Source: Cucumis sativus (Eukaryota > Streptophyta > Magnoliopsida > Cucurbitales > Cucurbitaceae). Taken from it: 64,000 nt of DNA. Shown piece by piece: positions 1-11,485 of this stretch. The notes beneath the pieces are model-generated. The model saw only the letters and a list, made by a program, of their open reading frames with translations. It was not told where the DNA came from and searched no databases. Position 1 is the first letter of the stretch, and the number at the start of each line of letters is the position of its first letter. The position numbers were made by a program, and so were the translations under genes. Where the stretch lies: NCBI RefSeq assembly GCF_000004075.3, contig NC_026660.2:18557837-18621836 (forward strand), given 5' to 3'.

Positions 1-18
1 CCCTTATGCTGACTATAG

Positions 19-3000
19 CTTTGGAAATCTTATATTAAAAAGCCAATGGTAATTGTTGGACCAAGCCTTGGTGCTGCTGTTGCTATTGATTTTGCTGTCA
101 ATTATCCAGAAGCTGTATGTATCTACCAGCTGGAATTTATGACTACAAATTTGAAGTTATATCCTCATGTAAAGTCATTCCAGAGAGTCTTCCGTCCAAT
201 ATAACGAGATTATTTCAGGTCGATAGGCTTGTGTTGATTGATGCAAGTGTATATGCAGAAGGTACAGGAAACTTAGCTACCTTACCAAGATCGATTGCCT
301 ATGCTGGGGTGAGACTTTGCTTACTTCTGTGAACATTACATCAAGTGTGCCAATGCTAAGCACATTTGATGAGAGATTGATTTTATGCAATTACAATTTA
401 CAAAACCACAAAATTTACTTCATCTGTACATCCTTTCCCATCCATTTTACCATACCATTATTGCATCACCACATGCTTTCATGATAATTCTTCTGCTAAA
501 ATCTTCTGGGAGAGAATCGTTCTACTAATTTTTTATCTACAAATTTGATTTTTTGCAAAGAAATTGACAGTTTCTAGGGGGGAAGATTTTTACACTTGTT
601 TCTTTTCTGAAAAATCGTCTTGGAGACACTTCTTATGTTTGCTGATTTCTATGTAAGTCATAAGTTTTTTAAACTTTTTTATCAGGTATTTTTATTGAAG
701 AGCATTCCTTTGCGCGTATATGTGAATGTTTTGACCTTCACTGGTATACCATTTAGTACCAGCCTGGATTGGGCCAATGTAAGTTTTCCCCGACATTAAG
801 GTGCATGTTTATCATGTAGTTGTTGACTTGATGTGTATTTTGTGATATTGGAAGTTTTGCTTGACATGAAGATAAAATGTCATGTCCATAACCAATTGAC
901 TTACATCCTGCTTCGACTGTTCTCCTTCTACTCTACTTATATTTTATTAGATTGGCCGCCTGCATTGTTTATTACCTTGGTGGGAGGATGCGACTGTTAG
1001 TTTTATGTTAAGTGGGGGATATAAAGTCAGCAGCCAGATTGAAAAGGTTAGCACAACTCTTTTGCAATATGGTTGTTGGAAAATGCAAAATGTATCTTGT
1101 TTTTTGAATTAGAAAATTGCAAATATATTGGTGATCATAAGGAAAAGTTTCCATTCCTCGTCAAGTTATGTAGGCGTTTTCATCAAGGGTTGTTGGAATG
1201 TTTTTTTGTTCTAAGGTCATTTTCATATTGTTCATTCGACAATTATCATATCGACATTTGAGAATCATTAGGTACTTCTGAGAGTTACGTGCATTTTGGT
1301 TCAACAGGTGAAGCAGAAAACGCTTATTATATGGGGTGAGGATGATCAAATCATCAGCTACAAGCTTGGAGTGGTTAGTGTTGTAATTTAGAATTCAGAA
1401 ACGTATATGTCTTATTCTCATTGAGTCAAAGCAATGTTACATATTTATATAGAGAATAAACTAAACCCTAGAGACTAAGTAAAATTACAATAAAGGACAT
1501 ATGTATATATATATATATATCATAACACTCCCCCTCAAGCTGGAGCAAATATGTCGATCATGCCCAGCTTGTTGCACAGATAGCTTATCCTTGTTCCATT
1601 TAAAGCTTTAGTTAGAATATCTCCCAATTGTTCTCCGGTCTTCACATATCCTGTGGACACCAACCCATCTTGGATTTTCTCACGAATGAAGTGACAATCC
1701 ACCTCAATATGTTTAGTTCTTTCATGAAATACTGGATTAGATGCAATATGAAGTGCAGCTTGATTATCACACCATAATTTAGCTGGCACGGTAATACTGA
1801 AGCCTATCTCAGATAATAGTTGGTGAATCCATACTATTTCACACACAGATTGTGCCATAGCTCTATATTCTGACTCAGCACTCGAACGAGAAACAACATT
1901 TTGTTTCTTACTCTTCCATGAAACTAAGTTTCCACCTACAAAAACACAATATCCAGAAGTCGATCTCCTATCCTCACGAGACCCCGCCCAATCAGCATCA
2001 GAAAAACATTCAACTCTCGTATGTCCATGATCTTTGTATAGGATCCCACGTCCAGGAGCAGCTTTTAGATAACACAAAATCTGCTCTACTGCAGCCCAAT
2101 GATCCACTGTAGGGGAAGACATGAATTGACTTACAACACTTACAGAATATGCAATGTCTGGTCGAGTCACTGTTAAGTAGTTCAACTTCCCAACTAATCT
2201 CCTATATCTCTCAGGATCTTTACATAATTCTCCTTCTTTAACAAGTTGCTGATTTGGCATCATTGGAGTGCCACTTGGTTTGGCGCCTAATTTTCCTGTT
2301 TCAGACAACAAATCAAGTACATATTTTCGTTGAGACAAATAAATACCTTTCTTGCTTCTCATCACTTCAATGCCCAAAAAATATTTCAATTGGCCCAAAT
2401 CTTTTGTATAAAACTGACCCTGAAGGAAAGTTTTGAGAGACGAAATACCCAATACATCATTTCCAGTAATAACAATATCATCAACATATACAACTAGTAG
2501 AACTATACCCTTCTCAGATCGGCGATAGAAAACTGAATGATCAGATGTACTCTTCTTCATACCAAAGCATACAAGGGCTTGACTAAACTTACCAAACCAC
2601 GCACGAGGACTCTGTTTCAAACCATACAGAGATTTTCGAAGGCGACATACTTTATCACTCTCCCCCTGAGCAACAAACCCTGGTGGTTGTTCCATATAAA
2701 CTTCCTCTTGAAGATCACCGTGAAGAAAAGCATTCTTAATGTCAAGTTGATGCAACGACCATTTATTGGTAGCAGCCATGGAAAGAAATAGGCGAATGGA
2801 AGTTAACTTGGCAACCGGAGAGAATGTATCTGAATAATCAGTGCCATAGATTTGAGCATAACCTTTGGCAACAAGGCGAGCCTTTAAACGAGCCACTGTT
2901 CCATCAGGATTCATCTTGACAGCAAACACCCATTTACAACCAATGGCCTTCTTTCCTGCAGGACGAGATACCAAATCCCAAGTACCATTATCATCTAAAG

Positions 3001-6000
3001 CAGTCATCTCCTCAATCATTGCATTTTGCCAGCCAGGATGAGACAAAGCTTCATGAACAGAGTTAGGAATAGATGTGGACTCAAGAGACGTAATAAACGC
3101 ATATGTGGAGGGAGATAACTGGTGATAGGAAATAAAGGAAGAAACGGGGTAAGTACACTTGCGTTTACCTTTGCGAAGAGCAATGGGAAGATCATCACTT
3201 GGCGCTGGATCACATGATGAAGGAAGCATTGATGGAGGACATGAGTCTGAAGGTTGTGGTGGAGGTCGTCGGGAGTAGACTTGAGAAATCAACGGGCGGG
3301 AAGGAGACACATCAGTAGACAAGGATGGTGTGGGAGAGGTAACCTCATATATAAAAAGATTGTCATCCTCCCCCTGACACAAACTCGATGGTGATGAAGT
3401 AAAGGGTGTATCTTCAAAAAAGACAACATCAGGCGAAACCAGATACCTTTTAAGGGTAGGACAATAACAACGATAACCCTTTTGAACACGTGAATAACCC
3501 AAGAAGATACACTTCAAGGATTTGGGATCTAACTTAGTATGATGAGGACGAACGTCACGAACAAAACAGACACAACCAAATATCTTAGGAGCAATAGGAA
3601 ACAAATGCTTGGTAGGAAAAAGAACACGATAGGGAATCTCACCATTAAGAACAGAGGAAGGCATTCTATTAATCAAAAAACAAGCTGTAGAGACAGCATC
3701 AACCCAAAAGATTTTTGAAACATGCATTTGAAACGATAAAGCACGGGCAGTTTCAAGTAAATGCCTATTTTTCCGCTCTGCAACACCATTTTGAGATGGA
3801 GTGTCAGCACAGGAAGATTGATGAATAATGCCATTTTCACACAAGTAAGAGCCAAGAGAATGAGAAAAATATTCACCCGCATTATCAGTACGCAAAGTTT
3901 TGATAGAGACATTAAATTGGTTTTTTATTTCAGTATGAAAGGCACAAAAATGAGATAATAACTCAGAACGATTTTTCATTAAATATAACCAAGTTAGACG
4001 AGAATGATCGTCAACAAAAGTAACAAAATAACGAAAGCCTGTTTGAGATACAACTGGACACGGACCCCAAATATCAGAATGAACTAACTCAAATGGAGCA
4101 ATTGCTCGTTTATCGACTCGAGGACTCGAACTAAGACGATGAAATTTCGCAAATTGACACGAATCACAATTTAAAGAGGACAAAGACCTAAATTCTGGAT
4201 AAAGTTTCTTCAACACAAACAAAGATGGATGACCTAAACGACAATGGACTTCAAAAGGAGAGGGAACGACAGGACACGCCACAGCTTGCGATACTTGATG
4301 ATCAAAGAGATAAAGGCCTCCTGACTCATATCCTCTACCAATAATCTTCTTCGTCACACGATCCTGAAACAAGCAATAACCAGAAAAGAACATGACAACA
4401 CAATTTAGGTCATGAGTAAGTTGACTAGTAGAAATTAAATTAAAGGATAAGTTAGGCAAATGTAACACAGAAGAGAGAGAAAAGGATGGGGTAAGGTGAA
4501 TAGTGCCAGAGCCAAGAACAGAAGATGTGGAGCCATCGGCCAATGTAACAGATGGGAAAGGGGCAGGGGACAACGGTCTAGAAAATAGGTGAGAATTACC
4601 TGTCATATGAGCTGTGGCACCAGAGTCTATGACCCATTTGGTAGATGATGTAAGAAGACACTTTATATTACCTGGGGCAACAGTGGATGCAATCGGAGTA
4701 GAGGAAGATGACGCTTGTAATGACTCTTGGTAATTCTGAAACTTAGCAAACTCATCTGCAGAAATAGTAACTGACGCCTCTGGTATATCGCATGTGGAGG
4801 CTATCTGAGCATGTTGAGATCGTTGACTATTCTTATATAGCAATTTCCGACAATCACGTTTCATATGGCCTGGCTTACGACAGTAGTTACAAACAATCTC
4901 TACAGACTCTGGTTTTCGATGATCAGTACTATTCCTCTGAGGTGCCCGAGGGTTATTGTTCTTGCTAAAGAGAGCACTACTGGGTTGAGGAATAGACACA
5001 CTAGTCGGAGAGCTTTCAATGCGAAGGACTCGAGTGAAGGCATCATCTAATGATGGAATCTTGGAGTCAGAGAGAATCTGTGTCTTTGCCATTCCAAATT
5101 CAGGTAAGAGTCCATTCAGAAAAATCATAACAGCCATCTTCTCTCGTTGAACTTGTTGAACTTTAACATCAGGACTAAAAGGTAACAACAAGCCAAGCTC
5201 GGCAATGATCTTCTTAAGCCGCATAAAGTAGCTGGTGACAGACTCAGCTTTCTGTTCCGCACGAAAAAATTGCATACAAACTTCAAACATTCTATGCACT
5301 TGCTCTTTACCTGAGTATAGAAAATCCAAAAATTCCAAAAGTTCTTTAACAGACTCACAGTGATCAACCAATCCAATTATCTCACTCTCAATTGAATTCT
5401 TGATCTGAAGATATAAACGGGCATCATCACGAAGCCAATCCTTCTTCTGCTTTGCATCTTTTGGGGGATCTTCAGTCATATGATCATCCATATCAGTACT
5501 TCTCAAATAAAATAAAATTGTCCGACGCCAATCGTAATAATTGGATCCATTTAACTTATGTTCTGTGATCTTAGAGGCCAAGGGAATAACGTTGGAGACT
5601 ACCAAATTTTTTATGTCGGCCATATTGAAGTCACACGTTGATTGTAGTCCACTCGAACAAAGAGAAAATCAATCCAAACAGCTGCAAAATTGGAAAAAGA
5701 GACAAAACCAATCGTGTAACCTTCGGTTTTCGTCAAACCCGAATGTTATTTGATAGACCCAATGGTACAGACTGGCAGGAAACAATGGTTCGAGACAAGC
5801 CCAGAAGACAGAAGACAAATCGGACTTCTCACGCGCTCTCACGCGCCGGCGCGTGGGTGAAGGTGACGATGATTCCGGCGGCGCGTGAAGGTCACGCGCG
5901 GTGTTTTCCGGCGATCGGCGAAGACAGACTTGGGCGGACGGAGGTGGTGCTTCTTATGGTATGGGCGGTGTCGACAAATGGTCACCGGAAGGTAACCCAA

Positions 6001-6595
6001 ACTCCAAACCTAATGGAGGTTGACAAATGGTCACCGGAAGGTAACCCAAACTCCAAACCTAATGGAGAGCTCTGATACCATGTAATTTAGAATTCAGAAA
6101 CGTATATGTCTTATTCTCATTGAGTCAAAGCAATGTTACATATTTATATAGAGAATAAACTAAACCCTAGAGACTAAGTAAAATTACAATAAAGGACATA
6201 TGTATATATATATATATATATCATAACAAGTGTTATTGTAATTCTGAAAAATGAGACTTGGATAGAAATTGAATTGGGTTGACAGAACAGACTGACAAAC
6301 CCCTTGAAACTAAGTAATTGAAACAAAATAGAGATTGAATGTGAAATACTTTGTTGTCTTTTGTCTTTTGAATTGAAACATATATAATAATATTGTTACA
6401 AATAGAATAACTTCTCATTAGTTGAAATATGCAATGCAGAGGTTGCACTGTGAGTTGCCAAATGCAGTTATTCGTCCAATAGCCGAATGCGGGCACCTTC
6501 CTCATGTTGAGAAGCCAAATCTTGTTGCCAAATTGATTACACAATTTGTTCATGAAGATTCCAGAAAAGAGGTTCAGTTTGTTAACAGTGAATAA
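19..6595 (+). CDS. alpha/beta-hydrolase family protein, 3' part (5' end outside window)
   Basis: Six exons are visible: 19..114, 219..308, 686..778, 951..1046, 1308..1373 and 6440..6595 (stop TAA). All introns are phase 0 with GT-AG ends, giving 198 residues of the C-terminal part. The fold is recognised from the nucleophile elbow GPSLG (visible residues 14-18), the acid-region motif WGEDDQ and the final histidine motif CGHLPH, the usual Ser-Asp-His set of alpha/beta hydrolases. A basic/hydrophobic start (LWKSYIKKPMVIVG) precedes the elbow, as in the family's strand before the nucleophile. The substrate cannot be told from sequence; many plant relatives are chloroplast or cytosolic esterase-like proteins. 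The last intron (1374..6439) contains a complete Ty1-copia element in antisense; without it the intron would be about 215 bp. The open reading frame itself is undamaged. Confidence 0.88.
1382..1527 (-). repeat. 3' LTR of the copia element
   Basis: 146-bp terminal repeat starting TGTAATTTAG and ending CATAACA on the plus strand (TG...CA). It contains a (TA)n run near one end. The adjoining bases 1528..1538 read as the purine tract TTGAGGGGGAG on the minus strand, which is the usual primer for plus-strand synthesis. The LTR begins 8 bp after the donor of the host exon 1308..1373. Confidence 0.95.
5973..6068 (-). repeat. Tandem 49-bp repeat in the copia leader
   Basis: Two near-identical copies (5973..6021 and 6022..6068) begin GACAAATGGTCACCGG on the plus strand and sit between the primer-binding site and the coding frame. 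They lie in the untranslated leader, close to where packaging or dimerisation signals would be expected; a role is only a guess. Confidence 0.85.
6069..6080 (-). other. Primer-binding site of the copia element
   Basis: Directly beside the 5' LTR the minus strand reads TGGTATCAGAGC, the common copia primer-binding sequence complementary to the 3' end of initiator tRNA-Met. Confidence 0.92.
6081..6228 (-). repeat. 5' LTR of the copia element
   Basis: 148-bp terminal repeat, identical by eye to the other LTR except for one more TA unit in the internal TA run. Followed by the right copy of the AGTGT target duplication at 6229..6233. LTRs under 150 bp are at the short end for plant copia elements. 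Confidence 0.95.
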
Positions 6596-7108
6596 TTCTT
6601 CTTTGCACATGCTTACATTTTCTTCATTTTATTAACGAATTTGCTTCACCCTGCTCATGGATTTTCAACCCTGACGTGTGTTCTTCTGAGGGCTGGAAGG
6701 TGCTCTACATGTTTGAAATCCAATAAAATATGACGTCGTCAATATAAACCCAAACAAAAAATCTGCTCTTGCTTGTTTCCTTTTCCTTATGATGGTGGAA
6801 ATAAACCCCTCCCTCGAAATCAAGACAAGTAATCCTAAGTTGATGGATACATATATCTTCGATCAAGAAGTTCTATCCGTCTATGTTATTAGGTAAATAA
6901 TATTCTGTCCATTAGAATGGTGCACTGTATTGGGGAAAGGAACCAGATGATCTCATTTTGATTCTCGGATTGTTGTGGTCTTGGTGGGGCCTTGGTCTTT
7001 CGAAATTGATGTTCCTTCTTCATTGGATCTTTTATCCTAAGTTTATGGTAAAGTTTTATGGACCAATTTTGAATTATGGGATTTTTTTCACTTTTTTTTA
7101 GAAAATAA
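6596..7108. other. Intergenic, 3' flank of the hydrolase gene
   Basis: Contains the presumed 3' UTR of the hydrolase gene and ordinary AT-rich DNA, with no open frame or structure that I can support. Confidence 0.5.
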
Positions 7109-7993
7109 GGGTCCGTTTGGTAACGTTCCAGTTTATGTTCACTTTTTAAGAAATAGAAGTGTTTGGTAACGTTTTCTGTTTCTTGTTCTAAAAAAAATAT
7201 AAACGTTTATCATTTTATAAAGAATTATTGGGAACAAAAAAAGTAGTGTCACCCGTTTCCGTTTTTCAATTATTTCTATTGGTTTTTTTTTCTCAATTAT
7301 TTCTATTGGTTTTCTTTTCTTTTTTTCAATTCTTTTTATTGATTTTCTTTTCTTTTTTCTCAGGTTTCATTTTCCTTTCCAATTTTTTTTCTATTTCATT
7401 TCCATTTTCCATTTTTCTTTTGTGATTTCTTTTTTCTTACTCTTATTTTCATCTTCTTTCCCAAATAACCACTTGCCTTTTTCTTCATTTTATTTCCATT
7501 GTCTTTTTCAAATAATCATCATCTTCCTCTTCCTCTCATTGCCTTTGATGTCTTCCTCTTCCTCTCATCATCTTCCTCTACACGACGCATTCTTCTTCGT
7601 TGGATTTGGGTTTTTCTCTTCCTCTTTGGGTGAATTGTGTTTTCGTCGAATTTGTGGGTTTTTGTCAGATATGTGTCTTAATTGTGAGTTTTTGTCTTCC
7701 TCTTTGTCTTGGGTTTTAGTCCTCTTCATCGTGAGTTTTCGTCTTCCTCTCGTCGACTATGTTCTTCATATCTCAATCTTCATCTCATTCACCATAAGAT
7801 TACAAGAAGACCTTCTCTAAGTTTGATAATCTTATGTTTTATGTTTAATGGATGACATATATTAATCACACACATTTTCTATTTCTATTTCTTTTTTAAG
7901 GAAACCTAAACCTTAAACAGTTATCAAACACATTCATGTTTCTTATTCTTAAAAAAGAAGGAACAGGGAACAAGAACGTTACCAAATGGGCTC
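7109..7993. mobile_element. Tourist-like (PIF/Harbinger type) non-autonomous element
   Basis: The left end reads GGGTCCGTTTGGTAACGTTC and the right end, read on the other strand, GAGCCCATTTGGTAACGTTC, so the terminal inverted repeats agree at about 17 of 20 positions. The trinucleotide TAA flanks both ends (7106..7108 and 7994..7996), the 3-bp target duplication expected of PIF/Harbinger elements. The 885-bp interior is pyrimidine-rich (TTTTCTTTTC and TCTTCCTCTT words) and carries no transposase. It is therefore a deletion derivative or MITE-like copy. The family is assigned from the ends only. Confidence 0.8.
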
Positions 7994-7996
7994 TAA

Positions 7997-9579
7997 AATA
8001 TTTCACATTTTAGCTTCGATGTTTAGATTGATAAAGATGGTAGTTAATTGGTATTAGATAGTTCAATATCATTATTAACTTCTTAAAAATAAATGGACCA
8101 ATTGGTTAACTTGAAAGAATAACATACCTATACCTCTTCTAATAAAGTTGGAGATTTGGATGGCTGTAGAGGACTAAGTTTGTCAATGAATTCTATTATA
8201 AGTTTGTGTTAAATAATTTTAAGTATAATCGAGTTCATTCATAAAGTTATACATTTATTAAGAAATACATCTCTCTCCATTATTTTTTTTTTCTTTATAG
8301 AACCCTAAACATACCAACTCAATCATAGCATAATAGCATTGACCAAAAGTCATAGGGAAAAAAAAATAGTGATTAGACTACACCTAATCTCAATATTCTT
8401 TTATCCAAAGTAAAAATGTAAGTAAAAAAGTTTTTACTTTTTCTATAACGAAAGGTGATGGTCGGCAAATTGTTGAGATGGAAACCTTACTAACCACACA
8501 CAATTATATAATATATTAAAAATGATAAATATTACTAACACACAATTATGTAATATATTAAAAATGAATGATTTATTCCTTTGTAAATGATAAAATTATT
8601 AAAAAAATATTTATAAAATATAGGAAAGTTTCATATTTTATAAATGATAAAAATAAACTTTTATCACTGTTAATATCATATTGATGATATTGCTGATGTT
8701 TGTTCTAGTTTATTGTAAATAGAATGTTAAATTTGCATTCCAACCAAAAATTAAGTCAAATGTGTTTTATTTTTCTCCAATGACTATTTTCTTTCTTTAG
8801 TTAAATAGATTAGTGAAATTGCTTTTTTTCCATCTTGTCAGATTGAATTAATTAAGATTCCAAAAACATTTTTCAAAATTAAAGTTTCACTGGCCAATAT
8901 GAGTTTATAAAAAATTGTTGTCATACAACATTTACTCATTAAATTCTGGGCATGAGTCTATATAGCAATCAAACAAATAGTTGGTAGGTAGTTCATTAGT
9001 CTATTCACCACACCAAATGTCAAGTGTTGTTTGGATGAGTTTAAAAAACTCAAAATTCTTTTAAAGATTTATATACATAACCTCATTATTAAAGTTGGGT
9101 ATCATGTGTTTTCATTCCATTTCTTGTCCCACCCATGTTGTCATCCATTCACCTCATAAATATGGACCTTATATAAATCTTAAAACTATATTTACCATAA
9201 TCAAATTCCCATAAACTACTTACTTAGAGCATATTGAGTAACACAACTCATACGACTTTATTATTAAATGAAGAAATTAATAATGAACAAAAGAGCAGAA
9301 TAATTGATTAGTGGGTACAAAGTCCCATTAAATTAAGGAAAATACAGCCTCTATTAGATACACAAAAGTGAAAAATATCTAAGAGGATCAGGTTCCATTC
9401 TAGTAGAAAAATCATACCACCACTCAATAAGGAATCAAATTCTCCACCCTTTTCTTCTTCTTTTCTTTTTCTTTTTTCCTTTCCACAGCAAAGGACATTA
9501 GAAAACAACCTTCCTAGCTTTTCCTTCCATCCATCCATTCATCCAAACAAATCAACTAATGGCCTCCATCATGGTTAAC
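7997..9579. other. AT-rich intergenic DNA and 3' flank of the X8-GPI gene
   Basis: No gene is supported. It holds a 42-bp tandem duplication (8497..8578) and simple A/T runs. The part just before 9580 is the presumed 3' UTR of the minus-strand X8-GPI gene. Confidence 0.5.
8497..8578. repeat. 42-bp tandem duplication
   Basis: The segment starting CACACAATTATATAATATAT is repeated once, 42 bp downstream, as CACACAATTATGTAATATAT, with few differences. Confidence 0.8.
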
Positions 9580-11485
9580 CTAACAGAACATTGACAACCA
9601 AAATGTCACAGTAGCTGTGAAGAAGAACAAGTTAGAGGCTGCTGCATTGAGACCTGCAGCAGCACTGCCATCCATACTGTTCCCGCCCAGACCGACACCG
9701 CCTGTTGGGCTTATCCCATTCCCGAACACTGAAGGGGAGGTTGTGCCAGGAGTTGTTGTCGACGGTGGTGTTGTTGATGGGTTTGTTGTGGTTCCTGGTG
9801 TCGTGCCGGGAATGGTGGTTGATGGAGTGGTTGATGGGGTGGTGCTAGTCGGGGTACCTGTAAAACTGAAAAGAAAGGGAAAGGAAAAAAGAAATGAGTG
9901 TTTGAAAATTATCGATTGACATGAAAGCTTAAGTTAACTGGTGACAATAAATTTAATATTATATCAACACTTTCAACACCTCTCTCACATGTTGAGCTTA
10001 GTGATTTGTAGAAGGTGATACAAGTGAAAATATCATTGTAGGGGTTTGAACACAAGACAAGTGTGTAACAATAGAGCTATTATCTTGGAGAAAGAAGAGG
10101 ACAGAGATGACAAAGAAAAACCATATCAACATCAGACAGCTTGTATTCTTAGTCTAGCAAGTTGCAACAGTTAGAAGAAGCGGTTTTAGACATTATCGAT
10201 GATATTAATAGATCATATCTACGGTTTAGAAACTGTGAGAGGGAGACTGCAAAACTAAAAGTTAATTTGTTAACAGATTCTACCCATAAGATAATTTTCA
10301 TCCAAAGTAATATATTACAAAAACATTTTCAACAATTGTAACTTTCCAAGGGGAAAAGATATTCAATAAAGCCAAGCTTGATCATTGAGAAAGAAGGGGA
10401 AGGGAATTGGATTCTTGATAGATTTTTTTTTTTTACTTTCTTTTCTTTTCTTACATCAAGCAGAAGATTCTCACCAACACCAACTCGAAAAGTAAAAAAA
10501 AAAAAAAAAAAAAAAAGACAACTTTGGGTTAAAAAAAGTCATTGGAATATGCCACTTTGAGAAACAAATTCTCAGTAAAAAAAAATGGAGATATTTGAGG
10601 ATTGTTTAAGAGACCAGTGCTTTACTTTTCCTTAAACCTTTTCAAATTTCAACTCATCCAAAACATTGATTCTCAGGTAGTCTTTGTTTCTTATTAAACA
10701 AAATATTCAACTCAAGCCCACTTTCCATTTTGAACATTGTTGAACAGAAAAACACAATCTAAAAAGTTGAATGTGAGATCAATTCTTCAAAAACTGAAAG
10801 AGAGTGAAGAAATTGAAATGGGTACCTGGGACTGGAAGGATAAACACACCCAGAAGCTACGGCTGTAAAAGAAAAAACACAAGAAAAACAAGAAAAGACC
10901 CAAAAGAAATGGTAAGTAACAAAAAAAAGAACCAATTGATGAAGAAGATGAGTAAAAATGGAAAATAAAAATCTAATACCAGGAGGAGATTGGCTAGGCG
11001 AGGCAGTGCCTGAAAAATCACAACTCCCTTGAACCTGACCCTTTCTTTGAAAATAGCTATTAACAGCATAACTGCAATGATCTTTCACAGTATTGGGTTG
11101 ATAACAAGGGCCATTTTGAAGGATTGGTGTACAATCAGCTCCAGCTCCACAAGCATAATCCAAACTTTTCTGAAGGGCTTGATCACTCAGTCCATCTTTA
11201 CAAATGCAATAAGTAGCACCTAAACAAGATTCCAGAAAAAGGGTTCATCAGATTTTTTTAAAAAAAAATTAACCCAACAGCTTATTTTCTAATTTCCACT
11301 GATTTCTTGAAAACCCTTCAGAGGGTTTCAACGATTCTTGTGTAAAACCTCATTTTAAGCTGCAGAAAAACTTCAAATGGAAGCCAGTAAACAAAACCAA
11401 GAAATGAAAATGAAGATTCCAGAAGCTTACTTGAATGGGAAGTGAAGGCCAAGAATATCAGATAACAGAGCAAGAGAACCGCCAT
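9580..11485 (-). CDS. X8-domain GPI-anchored protein, plasmodesmata callose-binding (PDCB) type
   Basis: Four coding exons, read from high to low: 11485..11431, 11219..10980, 10862..10826 and 9865..9580 (205 aa). Phases 1, 1 and 0/2 match exactly. Residues 1-17 (start MAVLLLCYLIFLAF) form a signal peptide. The X8 domain follows (TYCICKDGLSDQALQKSLDY to QGSCDFSGTA), with cysteines in the family's pattern and the hallmark ACGAGADC and NGPCYQPN. Next comes a Thr/Pro/Ser-rich linker and a hydrophobic C-terminus (NLFFFTATVTFWLSMFC) preceded by small residues, typical of a GPI signal. X8 domains bind callose (1,3-beta-glucan); PDCB proteins sit at the neck of plasmodesmata and limit cell-to-cell movement. 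The third exon is only 37 nt. The exact PDCB number cannot be assigned. Confidence 0.93.

Larger units (their letters stand above)
1382..6228 (-). mobile_element. Ty1-copia LTR retrotransposon, looks whole and young
   Basis: The element runs on the minus strand inside the last intron of the alpha/beta-hydrolase gene. It is bounded by short LTRs (1382..1527 and 6081..6228) and by a 5-bp target duplication AGTGT at 1377..1381 and 6229..6233. One long open frame (5623 down to 1535, 1362 codons) carries the copia order: gag with a CCHC knuckle (CNYCRKPGHMKRDC), aspartic protease (DSGATAH), pre-integrase and integrase (HSDIWGPC), reverse transcriptase with YVDD, and RNase H (SAESEYRAM). A primer site matching initiator tRNA-Met lies next to the 5' LTR and a purine tract next to the 3' LTR. 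The two LTRs agree at every base apart from one extra TA unit in a TA run, so insertion was recent. No break was noticed in the main frame. Confidence 0.96.

Noticed and set aside
7228-7820. Two hydrophobic open frames (F/L/S-rich)
   Set aside because: They translate a pyrimidine-rich transposon core; codon content is explained by TTT/CTT/TCT runs.
9617-9919. 100-codon plus-strand frame rich in Val/Gly/Pro
   Set aside because: It is the antisense of the Thr/Pro-rich last exon of the X8-GPI gene.
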